From ZLKRG08 sp046048895 (GTDB lineage Bacteria; Actinomycetota; Actinomycetes; Nanopelagicales; Nanopelagicaceae), in the NCBI GenBank assembly GCA_046048895.1, contig JBJOFF010000023.1, forward strand, positions 1 to 11,681: DNA of 11,681 bases. Reading direction: 5' to 3'. The translations under genes and the position numbers were made by a program. Numbering within the stretch: the first letter of the stretch is position 1; each line of letters opens with the position of its first letter. Below, piece by piece: positions 1 to 7,789 of the stretch. The notes beneath the pieces were generated by a model. It ran no database searches. It was not told where the DNA came from and was given only the letters and a program-made list of their open reading frames with translations.

Positions 1-72
1 GGCCAAGAAATTATCAGAATTGCCTTCGCGAACCGCTCGTCGCGCCTCTGTCCTGCCTGCCAGACCCGATAG
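1..72 (+). CDS. mutM: Formamidopyrimidine-DNA glycosylase, C-terminal end (partial)
   Basis: Frame 1 is open from the window edge to a TAG at 70-72 and encodes 23 residues ending SSRLCPACQTR. This matches the second half of the FPG/IleRS-type zinc finger that ends MutM/Fpg proteins. The visible CPAC supplies two of the four zinc ligands, and the other Cys pair would lie just outside the window. MutM excises oxidised purines such as 8-oxoguanine and cuts the abasic site. In actinobacteria mutM commonly lies just upstream of smc (rnc-mutM-smc), which supports the call. The stop is only 9 bases before the smc GTG. The fragment is short, so the call rests on the Cys motif plus position. A different zinc-finger protein is possible but less likely. 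Confidence 0.78.
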   Translation, partial: GQEIIRIAFANRSSRLCPACQTR

Positions 73-75
73 GTT
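70..75 (+). promoter_or_regulatory. Candidate -10 hexamer for a leaderless smc transcript
   Basis: TAGGTT fits the actinobacterial -10 pattern TANNNT. It ends 7 bases before the smc GTG, the spacing expected if transcription starts at the first base of the start codon. No convincing SD is present (only AGG at 71-73) and no clear -35 box is visible. The hexamer overlaps the mutM stop codon. A six-base degenerate motif occurs often by chance, so this is a weak call. Confidence 0.25.
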
Positions 76-81
76 TTCCGC

Positions 82-3000
82 GTGTATTTGAAGAGTCTAA
101 CCATCAAGGGCTTTAAGTCCTTCGCCTCTTCAACGACCCTGCTTCTTGAACCTGGCATCACCTGCGTGGTTGGTCCAAATGGTTCAGGCAAATCTAATGT
201 CGTAGATGCCATTAGTTGGGTAATGGGTGAGCAGGGCGCTAAATCTTTACGTGGCGGAAAGATGGAAGATGTTATCTTCGCCGGCACATCTGGTCGAGCG
301 CCTCTTGGTCGCGCAGAAGTTTCATTAACGATTGATAATACCGATGGTTCATTGCCGATTGATTTTACAGAGGTAACAATCTCTCGTATTTTATTTCGAA
401 ACGGACAGAGTGAATATCAAATAAACGGCGAAGGTGCGCGCTTATTAGATATTCAAGAGTTGCTATCTGACTCTGGTATCGGTCGCGAGATGCACGTGAT
501 TGTTGGCCAGGGGCAATTAGATGCAATCTTGATGGCAACCCCAGAAGAGCGTCGCGCCTTTATCGAAGAAGCAGCGGGTGTACTTAAGCATCGCAAGCGC
601 AAAGAGAAAGCGCTTCGAAAGCTAGATTCGATGCAAGCAAACATGTCGCGTGTTCAAGATCTCACTGTCGAACTTCGTCGTCAATTAAAGCCACTCGGCA
701 AACAAGCCGAAGTTGCCAAGAAAGCTGCAACTATTCAAGCAGATCTTCGAGATGTGAAGTTACGCCTTCTTGCTGACGATTACATCTCAATGAATAAGGT
801 TTTTTCAACTGAAGTTGCAGATGAGAATGCGCTACGCGAACGTCGCGCAATTGTTGAAGCAGATCTCGAAGGAGTGCGTGCACGCGAGGAAGCACTTGAT
901 GCAGAGGCTGCTTTTGAAGGTCCGTTGCTATCTAGCGCACAAGAGAATTTCTATGGACTAACTGGGATTCGCGAAAAGCTTCGCGCAGTGGCGGCGTTAG
1001 CTCAAGAGCGCACTCGATTTTTAACTCAAGAATTAGAGATTACCGCGGGTCGAGATCCGGAAGCTCTGGAGGCAGAAGCTGCACTTTTGCGCGATGAAGA
1101 GCGCGAATTACGTGCGGGTTTAAATGCTAAGCAAGATGAGTTAAATCAAGCTATCAATAACTTGCGCTCACTTGAAGCAGATGTAAAGTCTGAAGAGGAT
1201 CGAATTGCCGCAGCACTTCGCGCCATTGCGGATCAGCGCGAAGGTACTGCGCGCCAAGAAGGGCATATCAAATCTTTACAAGCTCGTTTAGATGCAATGG
1301 CTCAAGAAATTACTCGCCTTAGCAAAGCTCGTGATGATGCAAAGGCTCGTGCGGCAAATGCGCAATCTGAATATGCACAACATGAATTAGAGATTGCAAG
1401 TGCAGATAGCGGCGAGATTGGCTTAGATACCCAATTCGAATCCGCTAAAAGTGCTTTAGCCGAAGCAAAAGAGGCAGTCGCAAAATTAGCTGAAGCTGAG
1501 CGCGCTGCAGATCGAAAGCGAAATTCAATTGAATCAAAATTAGAGGCGATTCGTTTGACTACGGCTAATCGCGATGGTGCCAGTGCACTATTAAGCGATT
1601 CTCGCGGCGTAAATGTATTGGGTTCATTAGCCTCTCTGATTAACGTAGACGCAGGTTTTGAAGCAGCAGTAGCTGCAGCGCTTGGCTCACTTGCAGATTC
1701 CATTGTGGTTCAGGATATGAACGCGGCAGTAACTGCAATTAGTGCACTTCGTAATGAGAATTTAGGCCAAGCCGAACTTCTAGTTTCAAATAACGCCGTT
1801 ATCTCAGGTGCACAAGTTCCGGCGGGTCTGACACCGATTCTAAATCATGTTCGTGGTGCAGAGATTTCTAGCTTGCTAGCTGCGCTACTTGGAAATGTGG
1901 CTGTAGCTCCTGATGCCAGAAGCGCTGCAGAAATTCTGAATAGCCATCCTCACGTTAACGTGGTTACCCGTGATGGAGATAATTTCACCTCCACACGCGT
2001 TCGCGGCGGCTCCAAGAACTCCAGCTCTCTAGTTGAAATTCATGCATTAATAAATCAACTAACGGAAGAGCTAGCGGCAGCATCACATGATTGCGAGCGA
2101 ATCGCATTTGAAATTCAGAATGCACAACTTGCATTAAATAATCGTCAAAACGCATACGATCAAGCTCTATCAAGGCTTAATGATTCAGATGCCAGAATTT
2201 CGGCGCTAACTGAACAATTAGCGGTTGCTGGCCAAAATATTAAATCGGCAAATGCCGAAGTCGAAAGACTAGATGTAGCCATTGCAGAAGCTGGCAATGA
2301 ACGAATTTCTGATGAGCGCGAACTAGAGATTGCTAAGAGCCAATTAGGTCAGCATGGGGAGATCTCGGAACCCGATCATGCGCAAGCTGAAATTTTACGT
2401 GAGAAGTTAACTGCTGCACGTAGCGTTGAAGTTGAAGCTCGACTAGCAGTTCGTACCGCAGAAGAACGTGTTAATTCAATTGCTGAACGTGCACAGTCAC
2501 TTGAAAGCGCAGCGCAATCCGAACGTGTGGCAAATGAGAATGCAATTGCTCGTCGCGCAGGCCGCGCACAGGGTGCCGTAATTTCTCAAGCAATCGGAGA
2601 AGCAGCTTACGAAACTCTGGTGCACATCGAGCGTTCTATTGCTAAAGCTGGCGCCGAACGCGCTCGTTTAGAAGAGTCAAAGCAAGCGCGTGAAGGTGAG
2701 ACGCTCGCCGTTCGTACTCGTAACCGCGAATTAACTCAGGAACTCGAACAATTAACTTCAAGTGTTCATCGTGATGAATTGGCAAGAAGTGAACAACGTT
2801 TACGGATTGAAGCTCTGGCACAGAAAGCCCTGGAAGATTTTGGCGTGGATGTAGAAACGCTGCAGAGTGAATATGGTCCACATCGCGATGTGCCAACATT
2901 CTTTGAAACTGAAGATGGTCAGATAGTCGAAGGCGAACATGTTCCGTACCGCCGTGATCAACAAGAGAAGCGGCTTTCACAAACAGAGAAGCAACTTAAT

Positions 3001-3612
3001 TTGCTTGGCAAAATCAACCCATTGGCGCTGGAGGAGTACAACTCTGTTGAAGAGCGTTTAAAGTTCTTAACTGAACAACTTGAAGATTTGAAACGCACTA
3101 AGAAAGACCTTCTGGATATCGTCAAAGAGGTCGATGATCGAGTTCAATCGATTTTTATGGAAGCTTTCGAAGAGACCGCAAAGCATTTCAAAGATATCTT
3201 TGAGCGCCTCTTTCCGGGTGGTGAAGGTCGCTTGATTCTTACCAATCCTGAGGATCCATTAACTACAGGAGTTGATATTGAAGCTCGCCCACCAGGAAAG
3301 CGAGTAAAGCGCCTTTCATTACTTTCAGGTGGAGAGAAATCACTTACCGTCGTAGCGATGTTGGTGGCTATTTTCAAGTCACGTCCAAGTCCGTTCTACA
3401 TCCTCGACGAAGTTGAAGCTGCGCTAGATGATGTTAACTTGCAACGATTATTGGGCGTATTAGAAGATCTACGTACCAGCTCACAGCTAATCATCATTAC
3501 CCACCAGAAGCGCACCATGGAAGTTGCAGATGCGCTCTATGGCGTTACTATGCGCGGCGATGGCGTTACCGAAGTCATTTCGCAGCGTTTGCGCGAAAAT
3601 CAATCGGCATGA
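82..3612 (+). CDS. smc: Chromosome partition protein SMC
   Basis: This is a 1176-residue SMC ATPase, full length for the bacterial family (about 1150-1200). It works as a homodimer with ScpA and ScpB to extrude DNA loops and separate sister chromosomes on the nucleoid. The N-terminal head carries Walker A GPNGSGKSN at residues 31-39 and a Q-loop region GQGQLD near 142-147. Long charged, Leu/Ala/Glu-rich coiled-coil arms follow at about 170-500 and 650-1020. They flank a Gly/Ala-rich hinge at about 508-635. The C-terminal head has the ABC signature LLSGGEKSL at 1080-1088 and Walker B FYILDEVEAALDD at 1105-1117. The start is GTG at 82, because the protein begins MYLKSLTIKGFKSF as in other SMCs. 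No strong SD precedes it. The last bases overlap ftsY in ATGA (3609-3612), so the two are probably translationally coupled. Confidence 0.98.
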   Translation: MYLKSLTIKGFKSFASSTTLLLEPGITCVVGPNGSGKSNVVDAISWVMGEQGAKSLRGGKMEDVIFAGTSGRAPLGRAEVSLTIDNTDGSLPIDFTEVTISRILFRNGQSEYQINGEGARLLDIQELLSDSGIGREMHVIVGQGQLDAILMATPEERRAFIEEAAGVLKHRKRKEKALRKLDSMQANMSRVQDLTVELRRQLKPLGKQAEVAKKAATIQADLRDVKLRLLADDYISMNKVFSTEVADENALRERRAIVEADLEGVRAREEALDAEAAFEGPLLSSAQENFYGLTGIREKLRAVAALAQERTRFLTQELEITAGRDPEALEAEAALLRDEERELRAGLNAKQDELNQAINNLRSLEADVKSEEDRIAAALRAIADQREGTARQEGHIKSLQARLDAMAQEITRLSKARDDAKARAANAQSEYAQHELEIASADSGEIGLDTQFESAKSALAEAKEAVAKLAEAERAADRKRNSIESKLEAIRLTTANRDGASALLSDSRGVNVLGSLASLINVDAGFEAAVAAALGSLADSIVVQDMNAAVTAISALRNENLGQAELLVSNNAVISGAQVPAGLTPILNHVRGAEISSLLAALLGNVAVAPDARSAAEILNSHPHVNVVTRDGDNFTSTRVRGGSKNSSSLVEIHALINQLTEELAAASHDCERIAFEIQNAQLALNNRQNAYDQALSRLNDSDARISALTEQLAVAGQNIKSANAEVERLDVAIAEAGNERISDERELEIAKSQLGQHGEISEPDHAQAEILREKLTAARSVEVEARLAVRTAEERVNSIAERAQSLESAAQSERVANENAIARRAGRAQGAVISQAIGEAAYETLVHIERSIAKAGAERARLEESKQAREGETLAVRTRNRELTQELEQLTSSVHRDELARSEQRLRIEALAQKALEDFGVDVETLQSEYGPHRDVPTFFETEDGQIVEGEHVPYRRDQQEKRLSQTEKQLNLLGKINPLALEEYNSVEERLKFLTEQLEDLKRTKKDLLDIVKEVDDRVQSIFMEAFEETAKHFKDIFERLFPGGEGRLILTNPEDPLTTGVDIEARPPGKRVKRLSLLSGGEKSLTVVAMLVAIFKSRPSPFYILDEVEAALDDVNLQRLLGVLEDLRTSSQLIIITHQKRTMEVADALYGVTMRGDGVTEVISQRLRENQSA

Positions 3613-4535
3613 GTTTATTTAAAAAATTCGTAAATAAGTTCACTTCTAAAACTGAGACGCCTACTCAATCAGAGGTCGTAGTTGAGAAAAAAGTTTCTGT
3701 TTCACCCGTTAACTTTGAAGTTAAGGAACTACCTAAAGATGACATGTGGTCTCAACCAATCGTTAGAGAAATTAGAGATTCAGATTGGGAAGAGCTCAGT
3801 AATGATTTACTCCAATCTGATTTAGGTCGAGAGTTAACTGCGCAATTAATCGAAGCTGGTAAAAAATCTAAAGATAAGCCTCTTGTAGCAATTCGAGAAA
3901 AATTGGAAAGCTCTATGTCCAGCAAATCTCGTGAAACTAAACCTGGGGTAATTTTAATTGTCGGCGTAAATGGCACCGGAAAAACTACCTCCGCGGCCAA
4001 ACTGGCTAACAAACTTCCAGGTCAGACTATTTTGGCTGCCGCAGATACTTTCCGTGCCGCCGCTGTAGATCAATTGAAAACTTGGGGCGAAAAAATAGGC
4101 AAAGAGGTAATTAGCGGTGCTGCTAATAGCGATCCTGCTGCTGTGGCATTTGATGCTGCTAAGAAATTCACCCAGGCCGGTGCCGACAATCTAATAATCG
4201 ATACCGCTGGACGTTTACACAATAAAGCTGATTTGATGGCAGAACTTGGAAAAGTTCGCCGAGTTATCGAAAAGAGTGCGAAAATTTCAGAAGTTTTATT
4301 GGTTGTAGATGCCACAACTGGCCAGAACGGGTTGGCGCAGGCAGCGGTCTTTACCGAGGCTGTCGATGTCACTGGAATTATTTTGACCAAACTAGATGGT
4401 TCTGCTCGAGGCGGAATTGCGCTGGCAATTGAGCACAAATTCGATATCCCCATCAAATGGGTGGGTAGCGGCGAAGGCGTTAACGATTTCGAAACATTTG
4501 ACTCAAACTCTTACATAACCGGGTTGCTCTCTTAA
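3609..4535 (+). CDS. ftsY: Signal recognition particle receptor FtsY
   Basis: This 308-residue SRP-family GTPase docks the Ffh-ribosome-nascent chain complex at the membrane and hands it to SecYEG. All GTPase motifs are visible: G1 GVNGTGKTT at 119-127, DTAGR at 198-202, DATTGQNG at 234-241 and TKLDG at 260-264, followed by the GGIAL stretch. The NG domain starts near residue 45. The preceding A-domain is short (about 45 residues), begins with an amphipathic Lys/Phe helix (MSLFKKFVNKF) and then becomes Ser/Thr/Glu/Val-rich. There is no N-terminal transmembrane segment, so membrane contact is probably peripheral through the basic helix (inference). The ATG lies inside the smc stop (ATGA) with no SD of its own, which points to coupling with smc. 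Its partner Ffh is encoded at 6258-7703. Confidence 0.97.
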   Translation: MSLFKKFVNKFTSKTETPTQSEVVVEKKVSVSPVNFEVKELPKDDMWSQPIVREIRDSDWEELSNDLLQSDLGRELTAQLIEAGKKSKDKPLVAIREKLESSMSSKSRETKPGVILIVGVNGTGKTTSAAKLANKLPGQTILAAADTFRAAAVDQLKTWGEKIGKEVISGAANSDPAAVAFDAAKKFTQAGADNLIIDTAGRLHNKADLMAELGKVRRVIEKSAKISEVLLVVDATTGQNGLAQAAVFTEAVDVTGIILTKLDGSARGGIALAIEHKFDIPIKWVGSGEGVNDFETFDSNSYITGLLS

Positions 4536-4596
4536 CAAATCCGTAACCAGAAGCTTCGAAGATTCACCCATCTCAGCGTGGAGTAAATCTCAATTT

Positions 4597-4602
4597 AAGG
4601 AG
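4597..4602 (+). promoter_or_regulatory. Strong Shine-Dalgarno for amtB
   Basis: AAGGAG sits 7 bases before the amtB ATG at 4610 and is one of the best SDs in the window. It fixes the amtB start. The 74-base ftsY-amtB gap contains no recognisable terminator and no convincing nitrogen-regulator operator. Confidence 0.85.
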
Positions 4603-4609
4603 CTTCTTA

Positions 4610-5899
4610 ATGGATCTAGTTTTAAATTCAGGCGACACTGCATGGGTCTTAGCCAGCAGCGCCTTGGTGCTACTCATGACGCCTGGACTGGCTTTCTTTT
4701 ATGGCGGCATGGTCAGAACCAAGAGCGTGCTAAATATGATGATGATGTCTTTTGTGACCATCGGAATCGTTAGCGTGCTCTGGGTATTTTATGGTTACAA
4801 CTGGGCATTCGGTTACGATGCAGATTCCAAGTGGATCGGCAGTTTCGGTTTTCAGGATTTGGCAAATCTAACTAATGGATTTGCAAACAATGGCGGAGAG
4901 TATCCAATTCCTACTTTAGCTTTCGCCGCGTTTCAATTGATGTTTGCAATTATTACTCCGGCACTTATTTCCGGTGCTATTGCAGATAGAACAAAATTCG
5001 CGACGTGGATTATCTTTGTTGCTCTTTGGGTAACTCTGGTTTATTTCCCGGTTGCACACTGGGTCTTTGATTTCGGCGACAAATTTGGCGACGAATTAAA
5101 GGGAGTTGGTTTTCTAGCAGGTAAAGGTGTACTTGATTTCGCTGGAGGAACTGCGGTTCATATAAATGCAGGTGCTGCAGGTTTAGCACTCGTGATTGTG
5201 CTTGGTCGCCGTTACGGATGGCGTAAAGAACCAATGCGCCCACACTCATTGCCATTAGTGCTTCTTGGATCAGGACTACTATGGTTTGGGTGGTTTGGAT
5301 TTAATGCCGGAAGTGCACTTGGAGCAAATGCAACCGCCGCATTGGCATTAATCAATACTCAAGTTGCGACTGGCGCTGGCTTATTAGGCTGGTTGTTATT
5401 TGAAAAATTCCGCGACGGTCATGCAACTTCTTTAGGTGCAGCTTCAGGTGCAGTTGCTGCGCTAGTAGCAATTACACCGGCCTGCGCATACGTAGCTCCA
5501 TGGGCTGCAGTAATAATTGGACTAATTGCTGGCGCGCTATGTTCGTCAGCCGTTGGTTTGAAATACAAATTCAATTTCGATGATTCACTTGATGTTGTTG
5601 GAGTTCACCTAGTCGGTGGCCTCTGGGGTTGTATCTCTATTGGATTTTTTGCAACCAAGAGCGTAAATGAATTAGGCGGCAATGGGCTCTTCTATGGCGG
5701 CGGCACCGAACTACTTGGACGTCAAGCTTTTGGAGCGTTATTCGTGATGGCTTATTCGTTTATTGTGACACTAATAATTGGATTTGTATTAAACAAAACC
5801 ATTGGTTTCCGCGTAAATCAAGAGTCAGAAATTACTGGCGTTGATATTGCAGAACACCTTGAGACCGCATACGAGACTTCAAGAGGAGTAAAACTATGA
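4610..5899 (+). CDS. amtB: Ammonium transporter (Amt/MEP/Rh family)
   Basis: This 429-residue polytopic protein has about 11 hydrophobic segments, the usual Amt layout, and acts as a trimeric ammonium channel in the cytoplasmic membrane. The signature DFAGGTAVHINAG lies at 176-188. By alignment from memory with E. coli AmtB, D176 corresponds to D160, and H184 with H333 (in DVVGVHLVGG) form the pore twin-His pair. F112 (QLMF) and F231 (WFGFNAGS) match the Phe gate F107/F215, and S235 matches S219. The position of E. coli W148 is Phe here (HWVF, F153). It is followed by a charged loop rich in Asp and Lys instead of the Gly-rich WGGG segment. The gene is fused by ATGA to glnK, whose product normally plugs AmtB when ammonium is plentiful. 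It is well supported, but transport itself is inferred from family membership. Confidence 0.97.
   Translation: MDLVLNSGDTAWVLASSALVLLMTPGLAFFYGGMVRTKSVLNMMMMSFVTIGIVSVLWVFYGYNWAFGYDADSKWIGSFGFQDLANLTNGFANNGGEYPIPTLAFAAFQLMFAIITPALISGAIADRTKFATWIIFVALWVTLVYFPVAHWVFDFGDKFGDELKGVGFLAGKGVLDFAGGTAVHINAGAAGLALVIVLGRRYGWRKEPMRPHSLPLVLLGSGLLWFGWFGFNAGSALGANATAALALINTQVATGAGLLGWLLFEKFRDGHATSLGAASGAVAALVAITPACAYVAPWAAVIIGLIAGALCSSAVGLKYKFNFDDSLDVVGVHLVGGLWGCISIGFFATKSVNELGGNGLFYGGGTELLGRQAFGALFVMAYSFIVTLIIGFVLNKTIGFRVNQESEITGVDIAEHLETAYETSRGVKL
5883..5888 (+). promoter_or_regulatory. Shine-Dalgarno for glnK inside amtB end
   Basis: GAGGAG lies 7 bases before the glnK ATG at 5896, within the last codons of amtB. 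Together with the ATGA overlap it explains efficient coupled translation of glnK. Confidence 0.8.
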
Positions 5900-6234
5900 A
5901 ACTTATAACTGCAATCTTGAAACCTGGGAAATTGGATGAAGTTAAAGCAGCACTTCAGGAGATAGGCCTAAAAGGTATGACTGTCTCGGAAGCTTCAGGA
6001 GTAGGTCGCCAACTTGGGCGCACTGAAGTTTATCGAGGCGCAGAATATGCCGTAAATCTAATTCCGAAGGTGCGGTTAGAAGTAATCGTTAATAACGATG
6101 AGGCTGAGAAAGTAGTCCAGACCATTGTTAACGCCGCGAAAAGTGGATCCATCGGTGACGGAAAAGTTTGGGTCACTCCAGTTGAAGATGTAGTCCGCGT
6201 AAGGACCGGCGAAAGAGGTGTGGAGGCGATTTAA
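5896..6234 (+). CDS. glnK: Nitrogen regulatory protein PII (GlnK type)
   Basis: This 112-residue PII signal protein has the standard family length and forms a trimer that binds ATP/ADP and 2-oxoglutarate. The T-loop segment contains VYRGAEYAVN with Tyr51, the residue uridylylated in E. coli and adenylylated in actinobacteria. The B-loop stretch GSIGDGKVWV and the C-terminal RVRTGERG are typical. It is called GlnK rather than GlnB because it overlaps amtB (ATGA), an arrangement in which PII controls the channel. Unlike Mycobacterium and Streptomyces, no glnD follows: the next gene is ffh, 23 bases on. The state of Tyr51 modification in this organism is therefore open. Confidence 0.95.
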   Translation: MKLITAILKPGKLDEVKAALQEIGLKGMTVSEASGVGRQLGRTEVYRGAEYAVNLIPKVRLEVIVNNDEAEKVVQTIVNAAKSGSIGDGKVWVTPVEDVVRVRTGERGVEAI

Positions 6235-6256
6235 AATCTTCTAATAAGATTCCTCC
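6222..6256 (+). promoter_or_regulatory. Possible hairpin over the glnK-ffh junction, beside the ffh start
   Basis: GGAGG at 6222-6226 can pair with CCTCC at 6252-6256. Directly inside, AATCTT (6235-6240) pairs with AAGATT (6246-6251) around a 5-base loop. The two stems stack on the 3' side, with an 8-base bulge holding the glnK end and stop codon. The ffh ATG (6258) is two bases beyond. The structure would hide the only SD-like sequence nearby. A ribosome finishing glnK would melt it, so it could couple ffh to glnK. No free energy was calculated. Confidence 0.35.
6245..6250 (+). promoter_or_regulatory. Candidate -10 hexamer for a leaderless ffh transcript
   Basis: TAAGAT fits TANNNT and ends 8 bases before the ffh ATG, close to the spacing for a leaderless start. 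ffh has no SD. The sequence just before ATG is CCTCCT, the complement of an SD, so leader-dependent initiation looks poor. No good -35 is visible. The hexamer overlaps one arm of the possible hairpin, so the two ideas compete. Confidence 0.3.
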
Positions 6257-6257
6257 T

Positions 6258-7703
6258 ATGTTTGAAGGTCTAACTTCCCGCTTCAGCGGGGCGTTCTCAA
6301 AGCTACGCAGTCGCGGGAAGTTATCGACCTCTGATATCAACGAGACTTTCTCTGAAATTAGGGATGCGCTACTTGATGCCGATGTCGCGCTTGAAGTAGT
6401 TAATGAATTTGTCGAAAATACTCAAAGTAAATCGTTAGAACTTTTAAATAATCTACAAGCCGGCACCAATCAGGCGCAAGCTATCTTTGATTTGGTAAAC
6501 GCTGAATTGATATCTGTTTTGGGTGGCGCTGCTCGTAGAATTCGATTTGCAAAGAATCCACCAACTGTAATCTTGTTAGCAGGTTTGCAAGGTGCGGGTA
6601 AAACAACTTTGGCGGGCAAGTTAGCCAAATATTTGAAAGAACAGGGCAATACGCCACTTTTGATTGCCTCAGATTTGCAGCGCCCTAATGCGGTTACTCA
6701 ATTGCAAGTAGTTGGCGAACAGGTCGGAGTTCCAGTTTTTGCCCCAGAGCCAGGCAACGGTATTGGTAATCCCATTAAAGTTGCAAAAGATGGATTAGAT
6801 TTCGCAAAATCCAAATTACATAATATGGTGATTGTTGATACCGCAGGTCGACTTGGTGTAGATCAAGATTTGATGAATGAAGCAATTGCCATTCGCGATG
6901 CCGTTAAACCAGATGAAATTCTCTTTGTTGTCGACGCCATGATTGGCCAAGACGCTGTTCGTACCGCTAAAGCATTTGGTGAAGGTGTTGGTTTTGATGG
7001 TGTGGTACTTACGAAACTTGATGGCGATGCCCGCGGTGGCGCTGCGCTTTCGATTGCAAAACAAACCGGTAAGCCAATCCTCTTTGCCTCTACTGGTGAA
7101 AAGCTAAGTGACTTCGATGTCTTTTATCCGGAACGTATGGCATCACGAATTCTTGGAATGGGAGATGTGGCAACTCTTGCAGAGCAAGCAAAGAAGGCGC
7201 TCAATACGGAGACTTCCAAGAAACTCGAAGATAAATTCATTAAAGGTGAGGATTTCACACTCGATGATTTTCTAGAACAGCTGCAAGGCATTGCAAAAAT
7301 GGGCAATATGTCGAAAATTCTTTCAATGATGCCAGGCGCTACTTCTAATAAGCAGATACAAAAACAATTAGAAGCAATCGACGATACAGAAATTACAAAA
7401 TCAACTGCAATCGTCCAATCAATGACACCTGCAGAACGCAATGATCCAAAGATACTTAACGGTTCACGTCGCGCTCGAATTGCAAAGGGAAGCGGACGTC
7501 AGGTCTCTGAAGTAAACAATCTGGTTGATCGATTTGCTCAAGCCCAAAAGGCGATGAAAATAGCCCGTTCCGGCGGCTCGATTCCCGGAATGCCTGCAAT
7601 GCCAAATATGCCGGCACCGGCTTTTAAAAAGCCTCAAATCGCCAATAAGAAGAAATCTAAGAGTGGAAATCCAGCTAAGAGAGCGGCTGAAGAACGCAGT
7701 TAA
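6258..7703 (+). CDS. ffh: Signal recognition particle protein Ffh
   Basis: This 481-residue SRP54-type GTPase binds signal sequences and SRP RNA and delivers ribosomes to FtsY. The N domain starts MFEGLTSRFSGAFSKLRSRG, which fixes the ATG at 6258. The G domain shows G1 GLQGAGKTT at 109-117, DTAGR at 194-198, and TKLDG at 252-256 followed by DARGGAAL. The Met-rich M domain (about 300-440) contains KMGNMSKILSMMPG near 347-360 and the RNA-binding element SRRARIAKGSGR starting at 403. The tail (about 440-481) is Gly/Met/Pro-rich and then Lys-rich. The start has no SD and is preceded by CCTCCT. The gene sits where actinobacteria normally have glnD between glnK and ffh. Its own RNA partner (4.5S/SRP RNA) is not in the window. 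Confidence 0.98.
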   Translation: MFEGLTSRFSGAFSKLRSRGKLSTSDINETFSEIRDALLDADVALEVVNEFVENTQSKSLELLNNLQAGTNQAQAIFDLVNAELISVLGGAARRIRFAKNPPTVILLAGLQGAGKTTLAGKLAKYLKEQGNTPLLIASDLQRPNAVTQLQVVGEQVGVPVFAPEPGNGIGNPIKVAKDGLDFAKSKLHNMVIVDTAGRLGVDQDLMNEAIAIRDAVKPDEILFVVDAMIGQDAVRTAKAFGEGVGFDGVVLTKLDGDARGGAALSIAKQTGKPILFASTGEKLSDFDVFYPERMASRILGMGDVATLAEQAKKALNTETSKKLEDKFIKGEDFTLDDFLEQLQGIAKMGNMSKILSMMPGATSNKQIQKQLEAIDDTEITKSTAIVQSMTPAERNDPKILNGSRRARIAKGSGRQVSEVNNLVDRFAQAQKAMKIARSGGSIPGMPAMPNMPAPAFKKPQIANKKKSKSGNPAKRAAEERS

Positions 7704-7789
7704 TGGCCGATTTGGTCGATTCCACGCTCGCTGGCAGAATTATGACCCTGAGCGCGGCCCCTCTACCCGCGTCGGAAGTAATTAGCTAG
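7703..7789 (+). other. Doubtful 28-codon ORF in the ffh-rpsP gap
   Basis: An ATG overlapping the ffh stop (TAATG, 7701-7705) opens a 28-residue frame that begins MADLVDSTLAGRIMTL and ends at TAG 7787-7789. It has no SD. Its middle part (about 7751-7775) is notably GC-rich compared with neighbouring genes. It could be chance, a small peptide coupled to ffh, or the decayed start of a gene. In Mycobacterium an amidohydrolase-like gene follows ffh, and LAGRIMTL loosely resembles amidohydrolase N-termini. That resemblance is weak. Confidence 0.2.

Noticed and set aside
453..3377. Several minus-strand open frames of 60-130 codons inside smc
   Set aside because: They mirror the smc coding frame and its codon bias, have no SD or family motifs, and lie opposite a clear full-length gene.
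4550..4557. GAAGCTTC palindrome after ftsY as a terminator
   Set aside because: It has no loop, no stable stem and no following T run.
4542..4560. GTAAC followed by CTTCG upstream of amtB as a GlnR-type operator
   Set aside because: The second half does not fit GTnAC-n6-GnAAC. No usable nitrogen-regulator site could be supported.
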